From positions 1 to 16,814 of the forward strand of contig BNUW01000044.1 in the NCBI GenBank assembly GCA_025997655.1: DNA of 16,814 bases, given 5' to 3'. Origin of the DNA: Spirochaetia bacterium (lineage in GTDB: Bacteria > Spirochaetota > Spirochaetia > Treponematales > Breznakiellaceae). The notes beneath the pieces are model-generated. The model made no database searches and had not been told where the DNA came from. It was given only the letters and a program-made list of their open reading frames with translations. Shown here one piece after another: positions 1 through 7,620 of this stretch. A program made the translations under genes and the position numbers. How positions within the stretch are numbered: the first letter of the stretch is position 1; the number at the start of each line of letters is the position of its first letter.

Positions 1-514
1 TGAGGGTATAAAAATCAACCGCCTTTGTTATAAACCAGGATCGGTTTTTCCGGCTGCCGCTGACAAAATCAAGATATTCCGGATTGCTGTTTTCATAAAA
101 CGTTGTTTTTGAATCCAGCAGCAGGCGATGGCGGGGCAGGTAAACATAAAAAGAATCAAGGCCAAAGGTGCTGTTTATGGATTTTATCCGTTCTATATAC
201 ATACTAAGAATTTCTCTGACGGATTTGTTATACTCGACAATATCATTGTACGACATGGATTTTTCGGCCTCCGCAGCGGAACCAATTTTTTCCTCCCGCA
301 GGATGAGCTCAGAGGTATGGATGATTGTTTCAAGGCTTGGTTCAATATAGTCAATGGAAAAATTCAGGGTATTTACCACTACATTGGTTATCTGACTGGT
401 TATTTCAAATACCGCCCGCCGGTACAGGATGCCGGCCATAACGGTAATGGGAACAATGGCGACAATACATATTATCAGAAACAACCGGTATCTGAAACTG
501 ATAGAATTCACCAT
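1..514 (-). CDS. Membrane sensor protein, N-terminal part (YesM-type histidine kinase or membrane AraC-type regulator), cut by window edge
   Basis: About 171 codons are open on the minus strand from 514 to the left edge, with no stop. The product begins MVNSISFRYRLFLIICIVAI. It has a short basic cytoplasmic N-terminus, one membrane segment (about residues 11-29), then a polar, helix-rich extracytoplasmic stretch with many Glu, Ser and Asn residues (for example EAEKSMSYNDIVEYNKSV and the later YVYLPRHRLLLDSK). This is the usual start of YesM-like sensor kinases and also of membrane-anchored AraC regulators. The output domain lies outside the window, so the two cannot be separated. It is divergent from the sugar ABC operon, which fits control of that operon. 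An in-frame ATG at 574 would add about 20 hydrophobic residues. I prefer 514 because a good minus promoter (TTGACA, 17 bases, TATTAT at 599-627) would start transcripts near 592, within the only strong Shine-Dalgarno that could serve 574. Confidence 0.62.
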   Translation of the reverse strand, partial: MVNSISFRYRLFLIICIVAIVPITVMAGILYRRAVFEITSQITNVVVNTLNFSIDYIEPSLETIIHTSELILREEKIGSAAEAEKSMSYNDIVEYNKSVREILSMYIERIKSINSTFGLDSFYVYLPRHRLLLDSKTTFYENSNPEYLDFVSGSRKNRSWFITKAVDFYTL

Positions 515-573
515 TTTCCACCATTTATTATCATAAAGCCAAAAAATGTACAACAAATACAAAAAATGTATCA

Positions 574-641
574 TTGCGGATTATCAAAATCCTCCCTGAT
601 AATAGAATAACATTGACCGGATGTCAATAAACGTTTTTACA
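574..641. promoter_or_regulatory. Divergent promoter region with a 6+6 inverted repeat
   Basis: On the minus strand, TTGACA (622-627) and TATTAT (599-604) are separated by 17 bases, a near-ideal sigma-70 promoter for the sensor gene. On the plus strand, TTGCGG (574-579) and GATAAT (598-603), 18 bases apart, form a weaker promoter candidate for the binding-protein gene. A perfect inverted repeat, ATTGAC (612-617) and GTCAAT (623-628) with 5 bases between, overlaps the minus -35 box. It lies about where plus transcription would begin. A regulator bound there could affect both directions. Motifs were read directly; function is inferred. Confidence 0.45.
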
Positions 642-658
642 AGGACAAGGAGAGGATT

Positions 659-1657
659 ATGAACAGAAGGATTTCTTTGATTGCGCTTTTCGCGCTGTTT
701 TGCGGGCTGCCCGCAATGTTGATGGCCGGAGGCGGAAAACAGGGCGGGGAACAGGTTGTAGCCGGTATCGTATTCCAGGAAGACCAGTTTATGAAATTGT
801 TGTCCCTCGGTTATGCCGATGCGGCGAAGGAAGCGGGCTTTCGTATTTTGCAGGCAAACACCGGGAATGATCAGGCCCGTGAAGCGGAACTGATTAACAC
901 CTATGTTGACCAGAAAGTCGCCGGTATCGCTATTGCCCCGCTCAGCAAGGAGTCCTCCGTTGCGACCCTTAAGAGGGCTTCCGACGCCGGTGTAAAGATT
1001 GCGGTCACCAATATTAATCTGTCCAACGCGCCCTTCATCGTAGGCGGTTACACCTCTGACGACAAAAACCTGGGCGCCACCGTCGGCGCGTCGGCGGCGG
1101 ATTTCATCAAGACGAAGCTGAACGGTAACGCGAAGGTTGCGATCCTCGGCTTCTATACACTTCTCCCCGAACAAGCGGCGGCCCGGGTGGACGGCTTCAA
1201 AGAGGCGATTCTGAAGGTGAACCCCAATGTTCAGTTCCTGGCGCCCCAGGAAGCCTGGCTGCAGGATGTGGCCGTACAGAAAGCCGGTGACCTGCTTACT
1301 GCGAACCCCGACATTGATATCATCTACGGCTCAAATGACGGCGGTACCATCGGCAGCGTGATGGCGGTAAAGAACGCGGGCCGCGCCGGAAAGACCTTTG
1401 TCTTCGGCATCGACACCGGCGATCAGCAGATTGCCATGCTCCGGGACAGCGATAACATATTGCAAGCGGTAACCGGACAGGATCCCTACTCCCAGGGCTA
1501 CAACGCGATGAAGGTACTCGCCGATGCCGTTAACGGGAAAGACGTGAGCAAGACCCAGGGAAAGACCGTCATCGTTGATGGCCTCCTCGTCAGCCGCAGC
1601 GACCCGGCCGGTATCGACAAGTTTGAAAAAGAATTGGCGGCGAAGCTGGCGCGCTAA
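659..1657 (+). CDS. Periplasmic sugar-binding protein of an RbsB-like ABC transporter
   Basis: 332 residues, the usual length for the pentose/hexose-binding family (Peripla_BP_4). It captures a sugar in the periplasm and delivers it to the permease encoded downstream. The N-terminus has basic residues MNRR, a hydrophobic core, and a likely signal peptidase I site after about residue 23 (AMLMA, then GGGKQ). The mature part carries family-type blocks: the first beta strand VVAGIVF, the stretch DQKVAGIAIAPLSKESS, a hinge-proximal NAPFIVGGYTSDD, and FVFGIDTGDQQ near the second lobe. A strong Shine-Dalgarno (AAGGAGAGG) supports ATG 659. It is the first gene of the operon. A stem-loop just after it may let it be made in excess over the membrane parts. 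The substrate cannot be read from sequence; ribose, xylose, arabinose or galactosides are all possible. Confidence 0.9.
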   Translation: MNRRISLIALFALFCGLPAMLMAGGGKQGGEQVVAGIVFQEDQFMKLLSLGYADAAKEAGFRILQANTGNDQAREAELINTYVDQKVAGIAIAPLSKESSVATLKRASDAGVKIAVTNINLSNAPFIVGGYTSDDKNLGATVGASAADFIKTKLNGNAKVAILGFYTLLPEQAAARVDGFKEAILKVNPNVQFLAPQEAWLQDVAVQKAGDLLTANPDIDIIYGSNDGGTIGSVMAVKNAGRAGKTFVFGIDTGDQQIAMLRDSDNILQAVTGQDPYSQGYNAMKVLADAVNGKDVSKTQGKTVIVDGLLVSRSDPAGIDKFEKELAAKLAR

Positions 1658-1683
1658 CAGGCAGCCTTAGACCGTTTTTTCAC

Positions 1684-1720
1684 GAGCCAGTTCCGTCGAA
1701 AAGAACTGGCTCAATTATTT
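1684..1720 (+). terminator. Stem-loop between binding-protein and ATPase genes, partial terminator or 3'-end stabiliser
   Basis: GAGCCAGTTC (1684-1693) and GAACTGGCTC (1703-1712) form a perfect 10-base-pair stem with a 9-base loop, followed by an AT-rich run with TTATTTTC. It lies in the 81-base gap between the binding-protein stop and the ATPase start. Such hairpins are common after the binding-protein gene of ABC operons, where they stop part of the transcription or protect the upstream mRNA end. The T-tract is interrupted, so read-through is expected. Confidence 0.65.
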
Positions 1721-1738
1721 TCTCTATAAAAAGGTTAG

Positions 1739-3229
1739 GTGTGTTCGGTGAGTGTGTTGCGGGCGGAGAATGTAACGAAGGTCTATCCCGGTACCGTGGC
1801 GCTGGATGCGGTGTCCCTTTCGTTTGAGAGCGGCAAGGTGAATGCGCTGATCGGCAAGAACGGCTCCGGTAAATCAACCCTGGTAAAAATTATTTCCGGC
1901 GCGGAACAGGCGACGGAGGGCCATGTCTACCTGGATGATAAAAAGCTCAGTTTTAAAAATCCCATGGACGCCTTTGGATCGGGCATTGCGACGGTGTACC
2001 AGGAACTCTCCCTTGTGCAGGGGATGACGGCGGCGGAAAACATTCTGATTGGCCGGCTGCCTGAAAAGCGCGGCTTTATCGATTGGAAGGCAACGTATAA
2101 ACAGGCGGAAGATCTGATCCGCGAGCTTGATGTTGACATTGCGCCGGACGCATATATTTACGAACTCTCTGTGTGGCAGTGTCAGATGCTGGAGATTGTC
2201 AAGGCGATGAGTTACAAGCCAAGGGTGCTGCTCCTTGATGAGCCTACCTCGGCGCTGGCGCAGAACGAGGTAGCATCGCTGTTCAAGATGGTGCGCCTGT
2301 TAAAAGAGAAAGACGTGATCGTTATTTATATTTCCCATAAACTGCACGAACTCTGGGAGATTGCCGACACCTGTACGGTGCTAAGGGACGGCAAGTACAG
2401 AGGCGCGGTTGAGATGGCCTCGGTGACCCGCAAAGAGGTGTTGGGGATGATGTTCGGCGACCTGGAGATTAAGCAGCGGCCGGCGGACCTCCGGGTGGAC
2501 GATGAGGTGGTACTTTCGGTAAAGGGCCTTTCGCGGAAGCCGCGCTTTACCGATGTGTCCTTCGACCTGCGCAAGGGCGAGGTGCTCGGTATCGCCGGTA
2601 TGCTGGGGGCGGGCCGCACAGAATTGCTGCGGGCGCTGTTCGGGGCAGACCAGGCTGATGCCGGAACCGTCACCTTTAACGGGCAGCCGGTGACCGGGGC
2701 AACGCCGGAGAAAATGCGTGACGCCGGCGTGGCGCTGACCCCGGAGGATCGCAAGAGGGAGGGCCTCAACCTTATCGCGTCAATCAAGGACAATCTCTGT
2801 TACGCCAGCCTGCCGCTGATTTCAGACGGCTATTTTGTCAACCGGAAACGTGAGGACGGCTTTGCTGGGCGGCAGATTGCGGATCTGCAAATAAAGTTGT
2901 CGTCGGCGCTTGACCCGATGACGAGCCTCTCCGGCGGCAACCAGCAGAAGGTGGTGGTGGGCAATTGGCTGAACATTGGACCAAAAGTGATGCTCTTCGA
3001 CGAACCATCCCGGGGCATCGACGTGAACGCGAAACAGCAGATTTTTCAAATTATCTGGGAACAATCCCGCAGGGGTATTTCAAGCATCATGGTTTCTTCG
3101 GAACTTGAGGAACTCATCGAAGTGTGTCACCGTATTTTAATCATGCGGGCCGGCCGTATTGTTGATGAGGTGCGTCCTGAAAATATTACGATAGAAGAAT
3201 TGTATTCATTATGTATGGGGGCTGCGTAA
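1739..3229 (+). CDS. Sugar ABC transporter ATP-binding protein, two fused ATPase domains (RbsA/MglA/XylG type)
   Basis: 496 residues with two ABC domains in tandem, the standard layout of carbohydrate-uptake ATPases; it powers import on the cytoplasmic side. Domain 1 has Walker A GKNGSGKST (39-47), Walker B LLLDEPTSAL and an H-loop ISHKLHEL. Its signature is the unusual LSVWQCQ (143-149), where relatives normally carry LSV followed by small or polar residues. Domain 2 has the degenerate P-loop GMLGAGRTE typical of this family, signature LSGGNQQK (from 397) and FDEPSRGIDV. The start is GTG 1739, or a second in-frame GTG at 1748 with AGG 9 bases upstream (1736-1738); they differ by three residues. 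It is followed by the permease gene three bases after its stop, so translation is probably coupled. Confidence 0.93.
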   Translation: MCSVSVLRAENVTKVYPGTVALDAVSLSFESGKVNALIGKNGSGKSTLVKIISGAEQATEGHVYLDDKKLSFKNPMDAFGSGIATVYQELSLVQGMTAAENILIGRLPEKRGFIDWKATYKQAEDLIRELDVDIAPDAYIYELSVWQCQMLEIVKAMSYKPRVLLLDEPTSALAQNEVASLFKMVRLLKEKDVIVIYISHKLHELWEIADTCTVLRDGKYRGAVEMASVTRKEVLGMMFGDLEIKQRPADLRVDDEVVLSVKGLSRKPRFTDVSFDLRKGEVLGIAGMLGAGRTELLRALFGADQADAGTVTFNGQPVTGATPEKMRDAGVALTPEDRKREGLNLIASIKDNLCYASLPLISDGYFVNRKREDGFAGRQIADLQIKLSSALDPMTSLSGGNQQKVVVGNWLNIGPKVMLFDEPSRGIDVNAKQQIFQIIWEQSRRGISSIMVSSELEELIEVCHRILIMRAGRIVDEVRPENITIEELYSLCMGAA

Positions 3230-3232
3230 AAA

Positions 3233-4225
3233 ATGGGTGACAAAAACGGTTTTGGGAAACTGATTTCCCGGCAGGCAATAAACAAGCGCATGCTTGAAAT
3301 AATACTGATACTGTTGATACTTATCATGTCGGTAACGACCTACGGCTTTTTTACCCTGGGCAATCTGTTCAACATTCTCCGCAATATGTCGTTTCAGGGC
3401 TGTATTGCCTTCGGGATGACCCTGGTAATCATTTCAGGGGAGATTGACCTTTCCATCGGTTCCACCGTTGCGCTTGCGGGCGTGATTACGGCGCTTACAT
3501 CAGGCGCCCTGGCAAAGGCGGGGATCATGCCGATGGAGACCGCCGTCGTGGCAGGGATACTGCTGTCCATCATCGTCTGCGCGCTGTTTGGGGCGTTTAA
3601 CGGCTGGCTGCTCACCCGGTTTAAGATGCCGTCCTTCATCATTACCCTGGCGATGATGAATGTGCTGTACGGCATTGCCGCCATCATCTCCCGAGGTTTC
3701 CCGGTGGTAACCCTGCCGAAGTGGTACAACGTAATCGGCGCGGGACGCATCGGCGGTATCATCCCCATACCTGCGCTCATCCTCATCCTTGTGTTTCTCG
3801 TAAACTTTGTCATCCTGAACTACACCCGTTTCGGGCGCTCGGTGTATGCCGTCGGCGGCAATGCCGATGCGGCGCGCCTTTCCGGCATCAATGTGGCCAA
3901 GGTCAAAATGTTCGTGATGATCAACGTGCAGATCTGTGCGGCAATAGCGGGCGTTATGGTATCCAGTCAGGTGATGAGCGGCTCCTCTACCTTCGGCAAA
4001 GGCTGGGAGATGACGGCCATTTCGTCGGTAATTATCGGCGGCGCAAGCCTTAACGGCGGCATCGGGCGGGTGTCCCGCACCTTCGTGGGCCTTATCTTCC
4101 TCGGCGTGATTATTAATGGCATGACGCTGCTGAACGTCAACGAATACGCCCAGTATGTGGTGAGGGGCCTTTTGATATTGACGGCGGTTTTGATTAATAC
4201 GGTGCAGACCCAAAGAAAGGGCTGA
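3233..4225 (+). CDS. Sugar ABC transporter permease (RbsC type, BPD_transp_2)
   Basis: 330 residues and strongly hydrophobic, with roughly eight to ten membrane segments; it forms the inner-membrane channel of the sugar importer. Family motifs are present in order: GEIDLSIGSTVALAG, TRFKMPSFIITLAMMN, YAVGGNADAARLSGI and ISSVIIGGASLNGGIG (the coupling-helix region that contacts the ATPase). ATG 3233 follows the ATPase stop by three bases, with a G-run (3217-3221) serving as ribosome binding site inside the ATPase 3' end. Only one permease gene is present, so the complex would contain a homodimer, as in ribose-type systems. No unusual residues were seen. Confidence 0.93.
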   Translation: MGDKNGFGKLISRQAINKRMLEIILILLILIMSVTTYGFFTLGNLFNILRNMSFQGCIAFGMTLVIISGEIDLSIGSTVALAGVITALTSGALAKAGIMPMETAVVAGILLSIIVCALFGAFNGWLLTRFKMPSFIITLAMMNVLYGIAAIISRGFPVVTLPKWYNVIGAGRIGGIIPIPALILILVFLVNFVILNYTRFGRSVYAVGGNADAARLSGINVAKVKMFVMINVQICAAIAGVMVSSQVMSGSSTFGKGWEMTAISSVIIGGASLNGGIGRVSRTFVGLIFLGVIINGMTLLNVNEYAQYVVRGLLILTAVLINTVQTQRKG

Positions 4226-4238
4226 CAAAGGAGATGGT

Positions 4239-5282
4239 ATGACCTCAAGAGAATTAGTTAAGAGGACACTGGAATTCAAAAACACAGAGGGCATCGTACC
4301 CCGGGACCTATGGACATTGCCGTGGGCGTATCATAAATACGGCAAACAGGTTGATGAAATTTTTCGTGACTATCCGGCGGACATCGTACAGGTACCCGAT
4401 TCGCATAAGGTCTATGCAAAAAAGCCCATCTCCGCCGGCAGCGTATACGAGGAAGGTGAGTCGCGCGATGAATGGGGCGTAATATGGAAGAATGTACAGC
4501 GGGGTCTCCATGGTGAAGTAAAAGCGCCGATAGTGAAAGCGGAGGATGAGGACTGGGAAGACTTGTCGCGTGTACACATTCCCTGCGAGCTGCTAACCAT
4601 AGATACAAATAAGGTCAATGAATTTTGCGCAGGCACGGATCAATTTGTACTATCCGGCGATTTAGCCAGACCCTTTGAGCGGATGCAATTCTTGCGCGGC
4701 TCCGAAACTTTTTATTGTGACCTTGGCTGGGAAAATCCGGGCATGTTAAAGATGCTTAACCGCGTACATGAATTTTATTGCGAACTAGTTGAACTGTGGT
4801 GTAAAAAAACAAACGTCGACGGTTTTTTTGCCATGGACGACTGGGGATCGCAACGGAGCTTGTTGATAAATCCCAAACAATGGATAAAACTCTTTAAACC
4901 CCTATACAAAGACTATGTAAACATCGCGCATAAACACGGCAAAAAAATGTTCTTTCATTCGGACGGCTTCACCCTTGAAATTATTCCGCAGCTGATAGAA
5001 TTAGGGTACGACGCGGTGAACCTGCAAATATTTTGCATAGGCATCGAGAACATCGCTCAATTCAAAGGCAAGATAACGTTCTGGGGAGAAGTTGACAGGC
5101 AGCGTCTGCTTCCTTTTGGAACTACTGCGGAAATAGATGCGGCGATACGCAACGTACATTCCGCGATTTGGGAAAACGGAGGCGCTATCGCCCAATGTGA
5201 ATTCGGCGCTGCCGCTCAATTGGACAATGTGCGTCAGGTATTTAAGTCATGGAAAGAAATGGCGCAGGGCGCAGCGAAATAA
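4239..5282 (+). CDS. Uroporphyrinogen-decarboxylase-fold protein (MtaA/MtbA-like methyltransferase family), role unknown
   Basis: 347 residues of the UROD/cobalamin-methyltransferase superfamily. Visible family blocks are the N-terminal TSRELVKRTLEFKN, the central DGFFAMDDWGSQRSLLINP, the strand with KKMFFHSDGFTLEIIPQLIE, then FWGEVDRQRLLPFGT and the C-terminal CEFGAAAQLDNV. MtaA/MtbA-type enzymes bind zinc with His-x-Cys plus a distant Cys; here the matching positions read His240-Ser-Asp242 and Cys320, so any metal site would be His/Asp/Cys. This is not heme synthesis: the spacing and sequence differ from HemE, and the gene sits last in a sugar ABC operon, 13 bases after the permease, with an AAAGGAG ribosome site. 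By hand count two of its 60-base rows are 43-48% GC, against 72% in a row of livJ, hinting at a different origin. A methyl-transfer or sugar-derivative role is conceivable, not shown. Confidence 0.8.
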   Translation: MTSRELVKRTLEFKNTEGIVPRDLWTLPWAYHKYGKQVDEIFRDYPADIVQVPDSHKVYAKKPISAGSVYEEGESRDEWGVIWKNVQRGLHGEVKAPIVKAEDEDWEDLSRVHIPCELLTIDTNKVNEFCAGTDQFVLSGDLARPFERMQFLRGSETFYCDLGWENPGMLKMLNRVHEFYCELVELWCKKTNVDGFFAMDDWGSQRSLLINPKQWIKLFKPLYKDYVNIAHKHGKKMFFHSDGFTLEIIPQLIELGYDAVNLQIFCIGIENIAQFKGKITFWGEVDRQRLLPFGTTAEIDAAIRNVHSAIWENGGAIAQCEFGAAAQLDNVRQVFKSWKEMAQGAAK

Positions 5283-5316
5283 GTCGGCGGAAGCTTTTTT
5301 AAACACATGGGCGATT

Positions 5317-5502
5317 TCAGGCGGGCTGTTGATGCGGCATGGAATAAGGCAAGTAAATGGGCGCCGTTATACCATCCGGCAGCCATTTATCCGGGGCGGT
5401 GATAATTTTCCCATTATAGGTAAATCCTTCGGCAATAGCGATTGTTTCACTAACCAAATGTCCTAAAAGTTCATATATATCCTTGGCGCAACTTTGCGGT
5501 AT
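5317..5502 (-). pseudogene. Possible C-terminal remnant of an unidentified protein
   Basis: The minus strand is open for 61 codons, from a TAG just above 5502 down to TGA at 5317-5319. It contains no usable start in its first part. The product reads like the tail of a real protein (IYELLGHLVSETIAIAEG, then TYNGKIITAPDKWLPDG and ITAPIYLPYSMPHQ), not like a random frame: balanced composition, ordered Pro/Gly/Asp turns, no low complexity. Immediately upstream of it stands the liv promoter, so the missing N-terminal part has been lost or replaced. I do not recognise the family. A chance open frame remains possible. Confidence 0.4.
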
Positions 5503-5503
5503 C

Positions 5504-5532
5504 TAGACAGCCCTACTCGTATTTGGTATTAT
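5504..5532 (+). promoter_or_regulatory. Sigma-70-type promoter of the liv operon
   Basis: TAGACA (5504-5509) and TATTAT (5527-5532) are separated by exactly 17 bases, 30 bases before the livJ ATG. Transcription would begin near 5539 and leave a short leader with GGAGG at 5551-5555. Only one base in each hexamer departs from consensus. It is the only good promoter seen upstream of this long gene string. Confidence 0.6.
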
Positions 5533-5550
5533 AAAAGAATGTTACCAAAT
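5521..5550. promoter_or_regulatory. Palindromic operator candidate overlapping the liv -10 box
   Basis: ATTTGGTA (5521-5528) and TACCAAAT (5543-5550) are a perfect 8-base inverted repeat with a 14-base spacer. The left half runs into the -10 box; the right half ends one base before the GGAGG ribosome site. A dimeric repressor bound here would block the promoter. The left arm lies upstream of the predicted transcript start, so a DNA operator is more likely than an RNA hairpin. The cognate regulator is not in the window. Confidence 0.5.
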
Positions 5551-5561
5551 GGAGGAAACAA

Positions 5562-6701
5562 ATGAAGAAATTAGCAACGATCGCCTTATTCTTGGGTATG
5601 GCCGCAATAGTATTTACCGGGTGTAAGAAGGCCGGCGCCGGGGATATCACCATCGGCGGTATTTTCCCGCTTTCCGGGCCGGTGGCCGAGTACGGCGTGG
5701 AAGCCCAGAAGGGTATTCTGTTGGCGATTGAGGAAATCAACGCCGCGGGAGGCATAGGCGGAAGCAAACTTGTCCTTATTTCCGAAGATGATGAGGGGGA
5801 TGCGACCAAGAGCGTCAATGCTTTCATTAAACTCACCAACCGGGATAAGGCGAAGATTGTTATCGGCTCCCTTACCTCGGGACCCACCATTGCGGTCAGC
5901 GAGCGGGCCCAGGCCCAGGGGGTGGTGCTCATGGCCCCTGCGGCGTCCAACCCGGTGGTGACCGATGCGGGGAATTTCATATTCCGGGCCTGTTTTATCG
6001 ACCCCTTCCAGGGGACCGTGGGGGGCCAGTTCGCGGCGGAAACCCTGGGCGCTAAACGGGCGGCAATTCTCTACGAAATCAGCAACGACTACTCCGTGGG
6101 GCTCCAGGAAAACTTCATCAAAGCCTTTACCGCCCTTGGGGGGACCATGGCGGCGGTTGAGGTGTATAACACCGGGGATACGGACTTTAACGCCCAGATT
6201 ACCAAGATCAAGGCCGCCAATCCCGATGTGGTCTATCTGCCCGAGTATTATGGCGATGTGGCCCTTATCGCCAAGCAGCTCCGGGCTCAGGGGATAGGTA
6301 CCCCCATTGTTGGCGCCGATGGCTGGGACGGGCTCACCGGTAATGCCGGGGACGAGGTGTTGAACGGCTTTTACACCAGTAACTTTACCAACGATTCCAC
6401 CGAACCCCGGGTGGTGAAGTTCGTCAAGGACTTCCAGGTGAAATTCGGTGACAAGCCCGGCGCTTTCGCCGCCCTGGGCTACGATTCCATGTCCCTGATT
6501 AAGGACGCCATCATTGCCGCCGGTTCTGCGGACGCCGCTCCGGTACAGGACGCCCTGACGAAAATCAACGGCAGCTATATTACCGGCAACATCAAGTTTG
6601 ACCCGAAGCGGAACCCCGTAAAGTCTGCGGTGGTGCTGGAGGTCGTCAAAGGGTCGGATGGCAAGCTGACCACGGTCTATAAGACCACGGTCAATCCCTA
6701 A
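5562..6701 (+). CDS. livJ: Branched-chain amino-acid-type ABC transporter substrate-binding lipoprotein
   Basis: 379 residues, periplasmic-binding fold of the Leu/Ile/Val family (Peripla_BP_6). It has a lipoprotein signal: MKK, a hydrophobic stretch and FTG-Cys21, so the mature protein is tethered to a membrane by Cys21. Recognisable blocks follow in order: ITIGGIFPLSGPVAEYG, IEEINAAGGIGGSKLVLISE, VIGSLTSGPTIAV, LMAPAASNPVVTD (ligand-pocket serines), AILYEISNDYSVGLQE and VVYLPEYYGDVALIAKQLR. It is the first gene of the liv operon, with a GGAGGAAACAA ribosome site before ATG 5562. The family also binds other ligands such as amides, short acids and aromatic compounds, so the name reflects homology and not a proven substrate. 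Confidence 0.92.
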   Translation: MKKLATIALFLGMAAIVFTGCKKAGAGDITIGGIFPLSGPVAEYGVEAQKGILLAIEEINAAGGIGGSKLVLISEDDEGDATKSVNAFIKLTNRDKAKIVIGSLTSGPTIAVSERAQAQGVVLMAPAASNPVVTDAGNFIFRACFIDPFQGTVGGQFAAETLGAKRAAILYEISNDYSVGLQENFIKAFTALGGTMAAVEVYNTGDTDFNAQITKIKAANPDVVYLPEYYGDVALIAKQLRAQGIGTPIVGADGWDGLTGNAGDEVLNGFYTSNFTNDSTEPRVVKFVKDFQVKFGDKPGAFAALGYDSMSLIKDAIIAAGSADAAPVQDALTKINGSYITGNIKFDPKRNPVKSAVVLEVVKGSDGKLTTVYKTTVNP

Positions 6702-6719
6702 GTACATAGCAGTATCACT

Positions 6720-7619
6720 GTGGGCACGGGCGTCATTTTTGTACAGCAGTTGATAAACGGTATATCCCTGGGCAGCGTTTATGCGCTGATTGCCCTGGGA
6801 TATACCATGGTGTACGGCATTGTTCTGCTTATCAACTTTGCCCACGGTGATATTCTCATGGTGGGGGCCTATGCGGGGTACTTTGTCTTAACCCGCTTCG
6901 GCGTCTCCCCTCTGAGCCTGGCCGCAGCGTTTCTGTTCGCCATGACCCTCTGCGCCTGCCTTGGGGTCTTTATCGAACGCTTTGCCTACCGGCCTTTGCG
7001 CGGCGCCCCCCGGCTCAACTCCCTGATCACCGCCATCGCGGTATCCCTTATTCTGCAAAACGGGGCGCGGGTGTTGCCCTTCATCGGGCCCAACCCCAAG
7101 CAGTTTCCCCAGCCCGAGGTGCATACGGTTTCTATCGGTATCGTTTCGGTTTCCAATATCCAGATCATCGTAATTGTTACCTCCGCAGTATTAATGCTTA
7201 TCCTGAACTACATCATCAACTATACCAAACGGGGCAAGGCCATGCAGGCGGTTTCCTTTGATCTCCAGGCGTCGAGCCTCATGGGGATTTCGGTGAACGG
7301 CACCATTTCCTTTACCTTTGCCCTGGGTTCGGTGCTCGCCGCCGCAGGGGGCATCCTCTTTGCCTGCGCCTATCCCCAGGTGAGTCCCACCATGGGAACC
7401 ATGCCGGGGCTCAAGGCATTCGTGGCCGCAGTTCTTGGGGGCATTGGTTCGGTGCCCGGGGCCATGCTGGGGGGCTTTATCCTTGGCATTGCGGAAACCA
7501 TGACCAAGGGCTTCCTCTCCTCCCAATACGCGGACGCCATATCTTTTTCTATTCTTATCGTCATCCTCCTGGTAAAGCCCACGGGGATTTTGGGTAAGAA
7601 AACCAGGGTGAAGGTGTAG
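6720..7619 (+). CDS. livH: Branched-chain amino-acid-type ABC transporter permease LivH
   Basis: 299 residues, about eight membrane segments; one of the two inner-membrane subunits of the liv importer. The N-terminus QQLINGISLGSVYALIALG, then YTMVYGIVLLINFAHGDI, is the family hallmark. Later YRPLRGAPRLNSLITAIAVS and FVAAVLGGIGSVPGAMLGG (coupling region) also match. The start is poorly marked. GTG 6720 is the farthest upstream start and no convincing Shine-Dalgarno precedes it. The true first residue may lie a few codons later, or translation may depend on ribosomes arriving from livJ, which ends 18 bases earlier. Confidence 0.93.
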   Translation: MGTGVIFVQQLINGISLGSVYALIALGYTMVYGIVLLINFAHGDILMVGAYAGYFVLTRFGVSPLSLAAAFLFAMTLCACLGVFIERFAYRPLRGAPRLNSLITAIAVSLILQNGARVLPFIGPNPKQFPQPEVHTVSIGIVSVSNIQIIVIVTSAVLMLILNYIINYTKRGKAMQAVSFDLQASSLMGISVNGTISFTFALGSVLAAAGGILFACAYPQVSPTMGTMPGLKAFVAAVLGGIGSVPGAMLGGFILGIAETMTKGFLSSQYADAISFSILIVILLVKPTGILGKKTRVKV

Positions 7620-7620
7620 T

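Noticed and set aside
128..610. Plus-strand open frame of 160 codons
   Set aside because: It lies opposite the minus-strand sensor frame, which has a membrane-protein N-terminus and runs off the edge without a stop; the plus product has no recognisable pattern.
584..1174. Minus-strand open frame of 196 codons
   Set aside because: Antisense shadow of the well-supported sugar-binding protein.
5283..5310. Terminator after the UROD-like gene (T-run at 5295-5300)
   Set aside because: No convincing stem precedes the T-run; only a weak 4-base GCGC pairing inside the coding end.
5484..5499. Sigma-54-like site TGGCGC...TTGCGG before livJ
   Set aside because: GG and GC are 9 bases apart; sigma-54 promoters require 10. 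It also falls in the protein remnant, and a good sigma-70 promoter lies just downstream.
5586..6845. Minus-strand open frame of 419 codons
   Set aside because: Long only because of GC-rich codons; it is antisense to livJ and the start of livH, both with clear motifs, and its product is His/Gly/Arg-rich without family blocks.
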